The notes beneath the pieces are model-generated. The model was not told the DNA's origin. It saw only the letters and a program-made list of their open reading frames with translations, and did not search any database. From NCBI GenBank assembly GCA_963848355.1, contig CAWKDG010000012.1, positions 992,001 through 1,056,000 on the forward strand: a DNA stretch of 64,000 bases. The letters are read 5' to 3'. This DNA is from CAWKDG01 sp963848355. Its GTDB lineage: Bacteria > Actinomycetota > Acidimicrobiia > Acidimicrobiales > UBA8190. This document shows, one piece after another, positions 6,843 through 15,494 of the stretch; the stretch's first letter is position 1; each line of letters starts with the position of its first letter. The translations under genes were made by a program, and so were the position numbers.

Positions 6843-8036
6843 GTGGATCCGGTTCGGAACCCCTTCAGCCCCGGCGCCGGTACCCGGCCGCCGGCTCTCG
6901 TTGGGAGGGAACGAGAGATAGAGGCCATGGACATCGCCCTCCAGCGCCTCCGGCTCGGCCGCGACGGGCGCTCGGCCATGCTCACCGGTCTCCGCGGGGT
7001 GGGGAAGACGGTCCTCCTGAACGAGTTCGAGCAGCTGGCCCAGGGCCGGGGCTACTTCCACGAGCACGTCGAGGTCAACGAGGACGGGGACCTCCCCGTC
7101 CGGCTGGCCTCGGCCTTCCGCCGGGTCCTGCTGGCCATGGACGCCCGGCGCCGGATCGGCGAGCGGGTCCACCGGGCTCTCGGTGTCCTGAAGGCCTTCA
7201 GCGTCCGCCTCCCGAACGGAGCGGAGCTCTCCATCGACGTCGACGCCGTGTCGGGGCCGGCCGACTCGGGCGATCTGGCCACCGACCTGGCCGGCCTCTT
7301 CACCGAGCTGGGCGAGGTGGCCCGCGACCACGATACGGGGGTCTTCATCACCGTCGACGAGCTCCACTACGTGAAGGCCGAGATCCTCGAAGCCCTCGTC
7401 ATGGGGCTCCACCGCGCCGCCCAGCTGACGCTGCCCATCACGATCGCCGGCGCCGGACTCCCAACGCTCGCCGCCCTCACCGGCGAGGCCAAGTCCTACG
7501 CCGAGCGCATGTTCACCTTCCCCGTCATCGGCTCCCTCGACACCGCCCAGGCGGCCGAGGCCCTCCAGGTTCCCGCCGCCGACGAGGGGGTCCGCTGGAC
7601 CGACGACGCCGTCGTCCGGGTCGTCGAGGTCACCCAAGGCTTCCCCTACTTCCTCCAGGAATTCGGGAGCCAGGCCTGGGACGCCGCCGACGGCCCCGAC
7701 ACCATCGACCTGGGCGACGTCGAGCGGTCCATCCCGGTGGCCACGGCCGAGCTCGACGACGGCTTCTTCCGGGTACGGACCGGCCGGACCTCCGACCCCG
7801 AGCGGGCCTATCTCCGGGCCATGGCCGAGCTCGGTCCCGGTCCCGTCCGGTCGGGGGCCGTGGCCGCCCTGCTGGGCAAGAAGACGACCGCCCTCGGTCC
7901 CACCCGCGACGGCCTCATCAAGAAGGCTGTCTGCTACTCACCGCGCTGGGGGGAGATCGACTTCACCGTCCCCATGTTCGACACCTTCATGAGGCGCTGG
8001 ATCCCCGACCTCGCCTCCGTCGTCGACCGGCGATGA
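6843..8036 (+). CDS. AAA-family ATPase (Orc1/Cdc6-like AAA domain)
   Basis: A 397-residue P-loop ATPase of the 'ATPase associated with various activities / AAA_16' kind. It has a conserved entry box (ALVGREREIEAMD), Walker A GLRGVGKT (residues 49-56), Walker B VFITVDE (167-173), a sensor-like ITIAGAGLPTLA segment, and a C-terminal winged-helix-like part (GPVRSGAVAALLGKKTTALGPTRDGLIKKAVCY). Such ATPases are often solitary, and many sit in mobile or defence regions. No partner gene is coupled to this one, and its substrate is unknown. The GTG start at 6843 is supported by the promoter placed just before it. Confidence 0.82.
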   Translation: MDPVRNPFSPGAGTRPPALVGREREIEAMDIALQRLRLGRDGRSAMLTGLRGVGKTVLLNEFEQLAQGRGYFHEHVEVNEDGDLPVRLASAFRRVLLAMDARRRIGERVHRALGVLKAFSVRLPNGAELSIDVDAVSGPADSGDLATDLAGLFTELGEVARDHDTGVFITVDELHYVKAEILEALVMGLHRAAQLTLPITIAGAGLPTLAALTGEAKSYAERMFTFPVIGSLDTAQAAEALQVPAADEGVRWTDDAVVRVVEVTQGFPYFLQEFGSQAWDAADGPDTIDLGDVERSIPVATAELDDGFFRVRTGRTSDPERAYLRAMAELGPGPVRSGAVAALLGKKTTALGPTRDGLIKKAVCYSPRWGEIDFTVPMFDTFMRRWIPDLASVVDRR

Positions 8037-8114
8037 TCACTCGGATGCTCTGCTATTTGCACTTGTAACTAAGTCGGCACGACGGGATTTTCCGCACCCG
8101 GCGAACGGCGGGCA

Positions 8115-8130
8115 CTGAGGGATCCCTCAG
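8115..8130. promoter_or_regulatory. perfect 16-bp palindrome between the ATPase and antitoxin remnant
   Basis: CTGAGGGATCCCTCAG is a perfect dyad about 80 bp after the ATPase stop and about 105 bp before the antitoxin-like start. It could be an operator or part of a terminator; no T-run follows. Confidence 0.4.
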
Positions 8131-8237
8131 CCAGCCTCATCGGTGCCGCCGTCGCTGGATGTCAGCTACACAACTGACGTTTGACCCCGGTCTCGTTCGA
8201 TAAGCCCGACATTGAACCCGAAAAAGGAGGCCCGACA

Positions 8238-8369
8238 ATGGTGTCCTCCGCCAAGGCGACCCGTAAAGCCCGCGTTACGATCCGCATGACGCCAGACGTA
8301 CATCGGTGGCTCGTCGTGGGAGCTACTGCCGACCGTCGCACTCTTTTCGGACTTCGTTGTGCTGCGTAG
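8238..8369 (+). pseudogene. frameshifted ribbon-helix-helix (DUF1778/CopG-like) antitoxin
   Basis: A strong Shine-Dalgarno AAGGAGG (8223-8229) precedes the ATG at 8238. The protein starts with RKARVTIRMTPDVHRWL, then VVGATADRRTL, the strand-helix-helix pattern of DUF1778-type antitoxins. The frame then ends early. One base fewer in the T run at 8344-8347 would continue it as SDFVVLRSRSRQDL, the expected second helix. The gene is therefore either broken or misassembled. The usual partner, a GNAT-type toxin of the TacT kind, is not present downstream, so this is likely an orphan remnant. Confidence 0.6.
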
Positions 8370-8448
8370 CCGTTCGCGTCAGGACCTCCGCGCACTCACA
8401 CGGTCTGGACAGGTCACTTGCCAAATCAGTGAGATGTTGATTAGAAAA

Positions 8449-9039
8449 CTACGTCGCACTGGAACGCAAGTCGCGTCGGTGGCCGTGCCAGTGCTCTCTC
8501 AACTGTGACGCTATATAAAGTGGGTAGCCGATCCCGAGAAAGATATGCAACAGCAGGGCCACCACGGGAGAAATCGTTTGAGTAGCACCGTCGTCGAGCT
8601 GCATCTGTCGTATTCGTGCCGCCGTCGCGTAACTGCTCACGAGTGGCGGGATGAAAAGCAGGATCGCGCCAATGCTGATCGCTACGACCGCCCAGCCCGG
8701 CGAGACCTTGATGTCGGGGTCGTGGTGGCGAATCTCGTTATTGATCTTGTAATACCACACGAGGTAGTAGATCCCGAGAGTGATGATTGACAAACCCAGC
8801 ACGCTGGCCGGGCTGCGATCTTTGCCGAGGCCCATCTCCATGACCGGTGTCTGGGCCGCTGTGAATGGTTGCATGGCCTGGGGTGGCATGGCCTGGAGAG
8901 TCATCGCCTGGGGCTGTATGCCTTGGGTTGGTGGGGGAGGCGGAGGCGGGGGCGGTTGATAATCAGGATGCTGCTCCGGTGGATACCACTTACTGTCTGA
9001 AGCCTGCCACCAACCCGGTCCCTGTGACGTGTCACTCAT
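8449..9039 (-). CDS. DUF4234 membrane protein with Pro-rich N-terminus
   Basis: A 196-residue protein. The first ~25 residues (GPGWWQASDSKWYPPEQHPDY) match the short Trp-rich DUF2510-type motif of actinobacterial membrane proteins. A run of nine prolines and Met/Gln/Pro-rich repeats follow. The DUF4234 region then has three predicted membrane segments (PASVLGLSIITLGIYYLVW, GWAVVAISIGAILLFIPP, SPVVALLLHIFLGIGYPL). The ATG at 9039 fits the DUF2510-like start better than the longer frame to 9096. The function is unknown. No partner lies on the same strand. Confidence 0.75.
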   Translation of the reverse strand: MSDTSQGPGWWQASDSKWYPPEQHPDYQPPPPPPPPPTQGIQPQAMTLQAMPPQAMQPFTAAQTPVMEMGLGKDRSPASVLGLSIITLGIYYLVWYYKINNEIRHHDPDIKVSPGWAVVAISIGAILLFIPPLVSSYATAARIRQMQLDDGATQTISPVVALLLHIFLGIGYPLYIASQLREHWHGHRRDLRSSAT

Positions 9040-9367
9040 TTTCTGCCCCTGCCATTCAATCGACCACCCATTGCCGCAGGGACCGTACCGCGTCAAGCTT
9101 TCGTTCGCTCAGGGTGGCGTCGACCGTTGCAGTCGCAATAGCGCGCTCGGCTTAGGGCGGCGCCGCGCCAGACACCCTGGGAACCCTGCGCTTCAACGCG
9201 AACGAATCCCTTCGGCCCATCGGGTAACCAGCCCGCGTCTCTGGGTCAACGAGACGCTTGTCGACGCTCAGCGTCGGTGTGCCAGCCGGCCGAGAGGACG
9301 AGGGGGCGGAGAGGGACGGGGGGAGAGGGCGGTTCGAGGCTCATCGCCGACCTGAGACGGCCACAGT
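9040..9367. other. intergenic region, no gene seen
   Basis: About 330 bp, G-rich on the plus strand near 9290-9330, with no supported coding frame, RNA gene or clear terminator. Confidence 0.4.
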
Positions 9368-10213
9368 TCATGTGCGGGTCACCAGAATCTGACCGGTGAA
9401 GGCGACGCAGAGGGTCGCGATCTGTGCCTCGTCGATGGCAAGACGGAGGGCTCGCTGCGCCATGGCGACGCCGTCACCTCCTCGGCGGCCGAACAGCTCC
9501 TCCATGTAACCCAGTGCCTGTTGCGTCACCTCGGCTGATAGCGGGTTCGTCAGCAGGTCGCCAAGGGTCTCTCTCAGGGCTACGGGGCGGGCGGTCTGCA
9601 TGATCCGGTAGACGTCGGCCGCATCCTTGTCCCTGAGCCGGTCCGGACGGCCTCCGTCGACACGGTCGTGGATCTTGTGAGCCTTGGCGACGAGCAGCGC
9701 AGCGACGCCGGCAACCTCGACGGTGACCCGGCGGTCGTCTGAAGGATCAAGGGCGGAGACGGTCATCGGACCGTGGTCGACGAGTGCCGCCTCCAGCCCA
9801 ACGGCGCGCCTCGCCGCCCGGTTGCCGTGCGGCCCAAGACGTGCACCTCGTCGACCCACGCCCGTGCTGGCTGCTTCGGGGACGATGAGGTCCACCGGAA
9901 TAGTGACGTCCTCCCCGGCGACCCGCTCGGTGGCGTGCCAAATGCCGGGAGACTCCAGGCGAAAGCCGGCGCTGCGCATCCCCTCGGCCAGCTCGGGCTC
10001 GGCGCCGAGGAGCGCTGGATCGAGGGCGAGGTCGCCGTCGATCGTGTACGGCGCGATGGTCATGGCCCCGTCAGTGAGGCCCGTGCGGAGATAGACAGCC
10101 TGCGCTCCGACGACAATGATCGCCTTGCCCTGCGAGGCGAGCGCGAAGAGAGCATCGAGAAGCACTCGCCGCGCCGCGATATACAGAGGATCGAGATCGA
10201 AGGGGTCAGCCAT
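9368..10213 (-). CDS. nucleotidyltransferase-fold protein (AbiEii-like), partner of 10206-11318
   Basis: A 281-residue protein whose N-terminus has the minimal nucleotidyltransferase motif pattern: IIVVGAQAVYLRTG (residues ~32-45) followed by YTIDGDLAL with candidate metal ligands D59 and D61. A third acidic candidate is in VTIPVDLIVPE. A helical C-terminal region follows (VAALLVAKAHKIHDRV, DRLRDKDAADVYRIM), as in AbiEii/MenT-type toxins and DUF1814 proteins. Its start overlaps the upstream gene by 8 bp, so the two are co-translated. By analogy it could modify tRNA or another target with nucleotides, but neither target nor toxicity can be read here. Confidence 0.7.
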   Translation of the reverse strand: MADPFDLDPLYIAARRVLLDALFALASQGKAIIVVGAQAVYLRTGLTDGAMTIAPYTIDGDLALDPALLGAEPELAEGMRSAGFRLESPGIWHATERVAGEDVTIPVDLIVPEAASTGVGRRGARLGPHGNRAARRAVGLEAALVDHGPMTVSALDPSDDRRVTVEVAGVAALLVAKAHKIHDRVDGGRPDRLRDKDAADVYRIMQTARPVALRETLGDLLTNPLSAEVTQQALGYMEELFGRRGGDGVAMAQRALRLAIDEAQIATLCVAFTGQILVTRT

Positions 10214-11318
10214 CGAGCACTCGCTCGGGAAGGTGGTCGAGACGCCAGCGATCTTCGTTCTCGATCATCCATTGCAGGAGGGCGTCGCCCTCCGCCGGCA
10301 TTCGGCCATTGCCAGTGAGGCAGTCGACGGCTGCTTGTGAGGGGGCCACGTAGACGTTGGTACCGGCGACGGACGTTCGATCCCACACGACGGGATCGAA
10401 GGGAGTGAGGAGTGCGACGTTGGCACCTTGGTCCGCGGGGATGAGACCCAGGAAATCGACGACCGTCCGCGGCACATCCGCGTACACGGCGAGAAGTGCA
10501 GGTGCGGCGACCGGAGCGAGCCGGCTGGCGGCGAAGGATCCTGTCACAGCGACCTGCGGGCCGAGCCAAGCGACCTTTCCGAGCGCGTCTGCGGCTCCAC
10601 CCGGTGCGAGATAGCGCTGCGTCGCGTTCGAACGGAAGACGTCGTACCCCTCCGCCCATCGAGGGAGCAAGCGAGAGATGTCGACGGACCCGACCCCCCC
10701 ACGCGCCGTCCGTTCAACGAGGGCTTCGTCGTCGAGGGCATCGAGGAGACGCGAGACGTAGCTGATTGCGAGACCCGACGACGAGGCCAACTGGCGGACG
10801 CCGTAGGGGGGGCGGACGTCGACCAGCCATCGGATGAGCCGGCCCGCCTTCGGCCCCTTGACCCGGGCCTTCCGTCTGAGGGGCGGAGACGGATCCTTCA
10901 CCGCGCCCTGGGTCTCGATGTACACGGTCGGGTTGTCCAGCCGTATCAGCGCGTTCCCGGTGAGATCGAGGTAATTGATCCTCTGGTCGGCCAGGAGTTC
11001 CTTCGTCCGTCCGCTGAGCCAGGGCGCGACCAACAAGATGGGGGTGTGCCCGGCGAGCGTCCGGAGCGTCTTCCCCACTCCGCTGAGGAGCCTGTCGACG
11101 TCCCGGGGACCGAAGACCCGCTTGGCCTCAACGACCATCGTGGTGCAGGCGCCGTTCGACCCGCGCAAGTCGATGGCCTCGCCCAGCCTGCCGCCCGGTG
11201 CCTGGAACTCGGCGCGATCGGTGGGACCGATCTCCCAGCTCTGAGGAAGGCGGCTGCGGAGCCACGCAACGGCGGCTTCGGCCAGTTCGTTCTCTGAAAT
11301 ATAGCTGTTCGCTGGCAT
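10206..11318 (-). CDS. PD-(D/E)XK-like / winged-helix protein (AbiEi-like), possible antitoxin or nuclease
   Basis: About 370 residues. Numbering from the GTG at 11330, the N-terminal part has a restriction-endonuclease-like signature: GEAIDLRG (D54), then MVVEAKR (E68, K70), and the conserved ILLVAPWLSGRTKELL and INYLDLTGNALIRL. Residues ~160-210 form a winged helix (YGVRQLASSSGLAISYVSRLLDAL). The C-terminal ~160 residues resemble the AbiEi-type effector region. It precedes and overlaps the nucleotidyltransferase gene. The arrangement is that of type IV AbiE-like toxin-antitoxin modules, in which the helix-turn-helix protein represses its own promoter, but the nuclease-like domain is extra. 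I use the ATG at 11318; GTG at 11330 is possible. Confidence 0.65.
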   Translation of the reverse strand: MPANSYISENELAEAAVAWLRSRLPQSWEIGPTDRAEFQAPGGRLGEAIDLRGSNGACTTMVVEAKRVFGPRDVDRLLSGVGKTLRTLAGHTPILLVAPWLSGRTKELLADQRINYLDLTGNALIRLDNPTVYIETQGAVKDPSPPLRRKARVKGPKAGRLIRWLVDVRPPYGVRQLASSSGLAISYVSRLLDALDDEALVERTARGGVGSVDISRLLPRWAEGYDVFRSNATQRYLAPGGAADALGKVAWLGPQVAVTGSFAASRLAPVAAPALLAVYADVPRTVVDFLGLIPADQGANVALLTPFDPVVWDRTSVAGTNVYVAPSQAAVDCLTGNGRMPAEGDALLQWMIENEDRWRLDHLPERVLDG

Positions 11319-11342
11319 CGTGAACACCACGTTAGCGTAATT

Positions 11343-11400
11343 CTGTTCTCTCTAGAGAGACCGTTCGCTATGCTGGGGAACAGTACTTTAGAGAGAACAG
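11343..11400. promoter_or_regulatory. inverted-repeat control region of the AbiE-like pair
   Basis: CTGTTCTCTCTA begins at 11343 and its inverted copy TAGAGAGAACAG ends at 11400. The left copy extends into a perfect 14-bp palindrome TCTCTCTAGAGAGA (11348-11361), and a third half-site GGAACAG lies between. All sit just upstream of the winged-helix gene, where AbiEi-type proteins bind inverted repeats to repress their own operon. The repeats are seen; the binding is inferred. Confidence 0.65.
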
Positions 11401-11425
11401 CCGTGGCCTTCTCGGGCCGCAAGGC

Positions 11426-12610
11426 CTAATGCGGCACGCCGTTCATCGAGACGGGCAGGTGCAGCAGCCCGCGGATCGGCCCTGAATGCAACCGCTCGGC
11501 GGCGCCCGTGACCGTCCACTGCGGTGCACGACGGATGAGCTCGGAGTAGGCGATCTGCGCCTCGAGACGGGCGAGAGGGGCGCCGAGACAGAAGTGGATG
11601 CCGTGGCCGAAGGCCAGTTGCCGGTCGACCGTCCGTCCGATGTCGAAGGTGTCCGGCTCGGGGAACTCCCGGCCGTCCCGATTGGCCGACCCGTAGATCA
11701 ACAGGACCTTGTCCCCTTCCTCCATCGTCGTCCCGTGGATCTCGACCGGACGGGTCAACGTCCGGGACAGCGCCTGGACGGGCGAGTCGCACCGGAGGCT
11801 CTCTTCGATGGCGCCCGGCAGCAGAGAGGGATCGGCGACGATCGCCTGCCACTGATCGGGGTGTTCGGCGAAGAGGACGGCGCTGTTGCTCACCAGGTTG
11901 GTGGTCGTCTCGTTCCCGGCCACGAGGAGGAGGACGCACATCCCGAACAGTTCGTCTTCGCTCAGATGTTCGCCCTCGATCTCCGCCGTGATGAGGGCCG
12001 TCAGGAGGTCGTCACGCGGCGTTCGGCGTCGCTCGGCAATGAGGTCGGCGAAATAGGCGAGCAGGCTGGCTCCCGCCTCCATGGCCCTGGCCGCCGCTGC
12101 CGGGTCGTCGGGGTTGTCCTGAATCAGCTGGTCCGACCAGTGCCGGAACGTCTTACGGTCTTCCCGTGGCACGCCGAGAAGGTCGGCGATGACGATCGTC
12201 GGCAGCGGCTTGGCCAGGTCCTCGACCATGTCGCCGCTCCCGGCGTCGGCCAGGGCGTCGACCAGGTCCCGGGCGATCTCCCGGATCGCCTCTTCACGAT
12301 CGGCGATCCGGCGCCGGGTGAAGGCCCGGTTCACGAGGCTGCGGAGCTGCGTGTGACGGGGAGGATCCATCATGATCATCACGGGCAGCATCTGGTCGGG
12401 GTTGTACTCGCCCATGCCCGGGAAGACCCCCTGCCCAGAGCAGAAGGTCCCCGGATCGTGCACGGCGTCCCACACGTCGTCGAAGCGGCTGAGGGCCCAC
12501 ACGCCCCGGGCCTCGCAGTAGTAGAGCGGGTGCTCGTCGCGCAGCGCCCGGTAGACGGGGTAGGGGTCCTCGTGCAGCTCGTGCGAATACGGGTCGTAGA
12601 GCTCGGCCAT
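11426..12610 (-). CDS. cytochrome P450
   Basis: A 394-residue soluble bacterial class I P450 that hydroxylates or otherwise oxidises a small substrate with electrons from ferredoxin. It has the I-helix oxygen-activation motif AGNETT (231-236), the K-helix E270-S-L-R273, and the haem-binding loop FGHGIHFCLG with the thiolate ligand C341. MMDPPRHTQLRSLVNRAFT (80-98) is the usual C-helix substrate-access region. No ferredoxin or reductase gene is adjacent. It is divergent from a dienelactone hydrolase with 62 bp between, which suggests shared regulation and a degradative role. The substrate is unknown. Confidence 0.95.
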   Translation of the reverse strand: MAELYDPYSHELHEDPYPVYRALRDEHPLYYCEARGVWALSRFDDVWDAVHDPGTFCSGQGVFPGMGEYNPDQMLPVMIMMDPPRHTQLRSLVNRAFTRRRIADREEAIREIARDLVDALADAGSGDMVEDLAKPLPTIVIADLLGVPREDRKTFRHWSDQLIQDNPDDPAAAARAMEAGASLLAYFADLIAERRRTPRDDLLTALITAEIEGEHLSEDELFGMCVLLLVAGNETTTNLVSNSAVLFAEHPDQWQAIVADPSLLPGAIEESLRCDSPVQALSRTLTRPVEIHGTTMEEGDKVLLIYGSANRDGREFPEPDTFDIGRTVDRQLAFGHGIHFCLGAPLARLEAQIAYSELIRRAPQWTVTGAAERLHSGPIRGLLHLPVSMNGVPH

Positions 12611-12672
12611 GTTTCCCCTCCCGCCCCAACAATCCCGGACCGTCGCCGCGACCCTAATGCTACGGTCCGCCC

Positions 12673-13515
12673 ATGGCGGGAGGGGACGTGCGGTCCTGGA
12701 CGGAGGCCCTCGAGGGATTCACGAAGGAGTCCTTCGAAGCGGACGGCAAGCGCCGCGACATCTACCGGGCCGGGACCGGACCCGCCGTCATCGTCATCAG
12801 CGAGATCCCCGGCATCACGCCGTTGGTGGCCGAATTCGGCCGCAAGGTGGCGGCCGCGGGATGCACCGCCGTCCTGCCGAGGCTCTTCGGAGATCCGGGG
12901 CGTCCTCCGTCGGGCACTTACATGTTCACCTCTATCGGCCCTGTCTGCATCTCCCGGGAGTTCTCGACCTTCGCCCTGCGGAAGACCAGCCCGATCACGG
13001 CCTGGCTGCGCCAGCTGGCCGCCGCCGAACATGTCCGCTGCGGAGGCCCCGGCGTCGGTGCGGTCGGCATGTGTCTCACCGGCGGCTTCGCGCTGGCCAT
13101 GATGGTCGACGACATCATGCTCGCTCCGGTCCTGAGCCAGCCGTCCCTCCCGTTCCCGATCACGAAGAGGCACAAGGCCGACATCGGGATCTCCGATGCC
13201 GACCTCGTCCGCGTCAAACAACGGGCCGCCGAGGGCACCTGCCTCCTCGGACTCCGCTTCATCCACGACCCCTTCTGTTTCGAGGAGCGCTTCGCAACGT
13301 TGCGGCGCGAACTGGGTGACGCCTTCATCGCTGTCGAGATCGACTCGTCGCCCGGTAATCCGTTCGGACATCCCAAGGCCGCGCACTCCGTGCTCACCGA
13401 GCACCTCCAGGACCGGGAGGGCACCCCCACCCGGGCCGCCCTCGATCAGACCCTGGCGTTCTTCCGGGAGAAGTTGGGCGTCGGAGCGGGTCCAGGTACC
13501 ACCGCCACCTCGTAG
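12673..13515 (+). CDS. dienelactone hydrolase family protein
   Basis: A 280-residue alpha/beta hydrolase of the dienelactone hydrolase family. The nucleophile elbow is VGAVGMCLTGGFAL, where a cysteine replaces the usual serine, as in true dienelactone hydrolases. ISEIPGITPLVAEFGRKVAAAGC is the typical early strand and helix, and HDPFCFEERFATLRRELGDAF with GNPFGHPKAAHSVL supplies the late acidic and histidine candidates. The family hydrolyses lactone or ester intermediates in ring-cleavage pathways. It is divergent from a P450. The cap-region sequence gives no substrate. Confidence 0.85.
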   Translation: MAGGDVRSWTEALEGFTKESFEADGKRRDIYRAGTGPAVIVISEIPGITPLVAEFGRKVAAAGCTAVLPRLFGDPGRPPSGTYMFTSIGPVCISREFSTFALRKTSPITAWLRQLAAAEHVRCGGPGVGAVGMCLTGGFALAMMVDDIMLAPVLSQPSLPFPITKRHKADIGISDADLVRVKQRAAEGTCLLGLRFIHDPFCFEERFATLRRELGDAFIAVEIDSSPGNPFGHPKAAHSVLTEHLQDREGTPTRAALDQTLAFFREKLGVGAGPGTTATS

Positions 13516-13854
13516 TATCTCGCCGGACCCGTCGATGGAACTCGGCGGTGTTCTCCCGACGGGAGCCGACATGGAAGGTAGCGAGGAACAGGGGGTCGCC
13601 GATCCGGCCGATGAGCCGGGCGACGCCGCGGCCGAGCCGTCGGCGTCGGACATCGAAGCGCGGCATGGAGCGACTCCGACGGATCCTGCTCTGGGTCGGC
13701 GACGCCGAGGTCGCCCGAGGTCTCCGCAGCCTCCCGGTGACGGACTTCGACCCGCAGCCACTGGCCATACGAACAGCAATGCGCGGCTCTGCGTCGCAAG
13801 CGAGATCCGGCCACAGCTCTTCTGCAGCCTCAGTACCGCCCCACCGCGCCGCTG
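13516..13854. other. non-coding or degenerate stretch before the transport operon
   Basis: About 340 bp with no continuous convincing gene. The frame starting at 13663 (MERLRRILLWVGDAEVARGL) and a later frame from 13741 (HWPYEQQCAALRRKRDP) look protein-like and could be pieces of one frame-disrupted gene that continues into 13855-14088. Confidence 0.35.
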
Positions 13855-14088
13855 GTGGCCGAGGCCATCTCGGAGCCCTGTACGGATGCCGTGGTCGCGG
13901 CCCTGGGCGACGCCGCCGAAGAACCCGATCGCCAGCAGGTCCTCCAGGCCCTCGAGGACGTCGGGGACCGTTTTTCTGCGAGCATGATCGCCCTCATGCT
14001 CGCCTATGTGTCGGTCACCGACATGGCGGCGGCCGACGTCTGTGATGAGATTCTCACCTCCGATGCGAGGTTCACCCCAAAGATCTGA
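13855..14088 (+). CDS. small hypothetical protein, possibly the 3' part of a disrupted gene
   Basis: A 77-residue frame from a GTG at 13855, rich in Ala/Asp/Glu with alternating helical segments (VVAALGDAAEEPDRQQVLQA, SMIALMLAYVSVTDMAAADV). The same frame is open back to 13741 without a start codon and reads plausibly there, so the true gene may begin upstream in another frame after a frameshift. I do not recognise the family. Confidence that it is expressed is low. Confidence 0.35.
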   Translation: MAEAISEPCTDAVVAALGDAAEEPDRQQVLQALEDVGDRFSASMIALMLAYVSVTDMAAADVCDEILTSDARFTPKI

Positions 14089-14117
14089 ACCGTCGCCGGT
14101 AGTAGCGGTGACGCTCC

Positions 14118-15457
14118 GTGCGTCGCTGGTCCCGGGTCGGAATGATCGTCATGTTCTCTGGCGCCGTCATGCTGGCCTCGCTCAGCAGCCCGGCGGATGG
14201 CAGCCCGTCCCGTCGTCCACGACACTCGGTGTGGGGGTCACGGCGCACACGGTGAAGGTGGGAGTGGCTCTGGTCAACTTCACCTGCATCGAGCAGTACG
14301 TCAACCAGATCCGCACCAACCAGTCCCGGGTGTACAACGCCTTCATCAAGTACATCAACACCCACGGCGGGATAGCCGGCCGGCGCGTCGTGCCCGACTA
14401 CCAGAGCTACTGCCCGATCCAGAGCGCCCCGGCCCTGGCCCTGTGCACCCAGTTCACCGAGGACGCCCACGTCTTCGCCGTCATGGGCGACTTCGTCGAC
14501 GACTCCGGTGATGCCCAGACCTGCATCGCCAAGGACCACCGCACCGTGCTGTTGACCTTCGACCTGACCCAGGCCATCATCAACCAGTCGCCACCCGGAC
14601 TCATCATCCTGCCCGGGGAGACGCCCGAGCGGACCGACTCGGTGCTCATCAGTCTGATGAAGAGCCAGCACACACTGGCGGGCAAGAAGATCGCCGTGCT
14701 GGGGGAACTGGACAGCCAGACCGTTGTGGACAAGAGCGTCATCCCCGACCTGAAGCGCCTGGGGGTGCCCATGGGCAGCACCGCCATTCTCGACGTGACC
14801 GGCGCCGACACCTCGACGGCCCAGTCGCAGCTGGCCAGCTTCATCGAGCGCTGGAAGAGCGAGAACGTGACCGCTCTCTACGTCAGCGGTACGGATGTGG
14901 CCTCCAAGCAGTTCATCGAGACGGTGCGCCAGGCCATGCCCAAGGTGATGCTCATCACCGACGTCGACACCACCACCGTCCAGGGCTTCGGACAGCAGGA
15001 GCGGGCCGCGGGCCGGAACCCGAATCCCTATGAGGGCATCATCAGCACCGGCGGGCCGACCTCGTCGGAGTACGACGCCAGCTCCAACTGGAAGTACTGC
15101 GCGGCGATCTACAAGCAGGAGACGGGCAAGGTGGCGCCGAACGCCCTGACCGTGATCCACGCTCCGAACGGGAAGACGCTCGACACCTACGGGGGCATCA
15201 ACGACGCCTGCCAGCTCCTCACGCTGTTCCAGGAGATCGGCGACCGGGTGGGGAAGAACCTGAACGACAAGAACTGGATCCACACCGTCGACCACTACGG
15301 CCCGATCCGCGACTACGGCGCCGGGCAGTACGCCTCGCTCCACACCGGCAAGTACGACGACAACGACACCTTCCGCCTCGAGGAGTTCGACTCCAAGCTC
15401 GGACCCCAGGGCGAGTTCAAGGCGCTGACCCCGCTGAAGGACGTCACCGCGTCCTAA
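14118..15457 (+). CDS. branched-chain amino acid type ABC substrate-binding protein, frameshifted in its N-terminal region
   Basis: The mature part is a periplasmic-binding-protein type 1 (Peripla_BP_6, LivJ-like) domain: TVKVGVALVNFTCIEQYVNQ, YINTHGGIAGRRVVPDYQSY, FAVMGDFVDDSG, then LAGKKIAVLGELDSQTVVD and NVTALYVSGTDVASKQFIE. It should deliver ligand to the permease encoded downstream. The signal peptide (GMIVMFSGAVMLASLSSPA from a GTG at 14118) is in a different frame from the mature protein. One base is missing or inserted around 14190-14215. This is either a mutation that would abolish export or a sequence error. The gene is followed 37 bp later by the MFS-LivF gene. Confidence 0.8.
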
Positions 15458-15494
15458 GCGTCCGTATCACTACTATCCCCGCCAAGGGGGTCCG

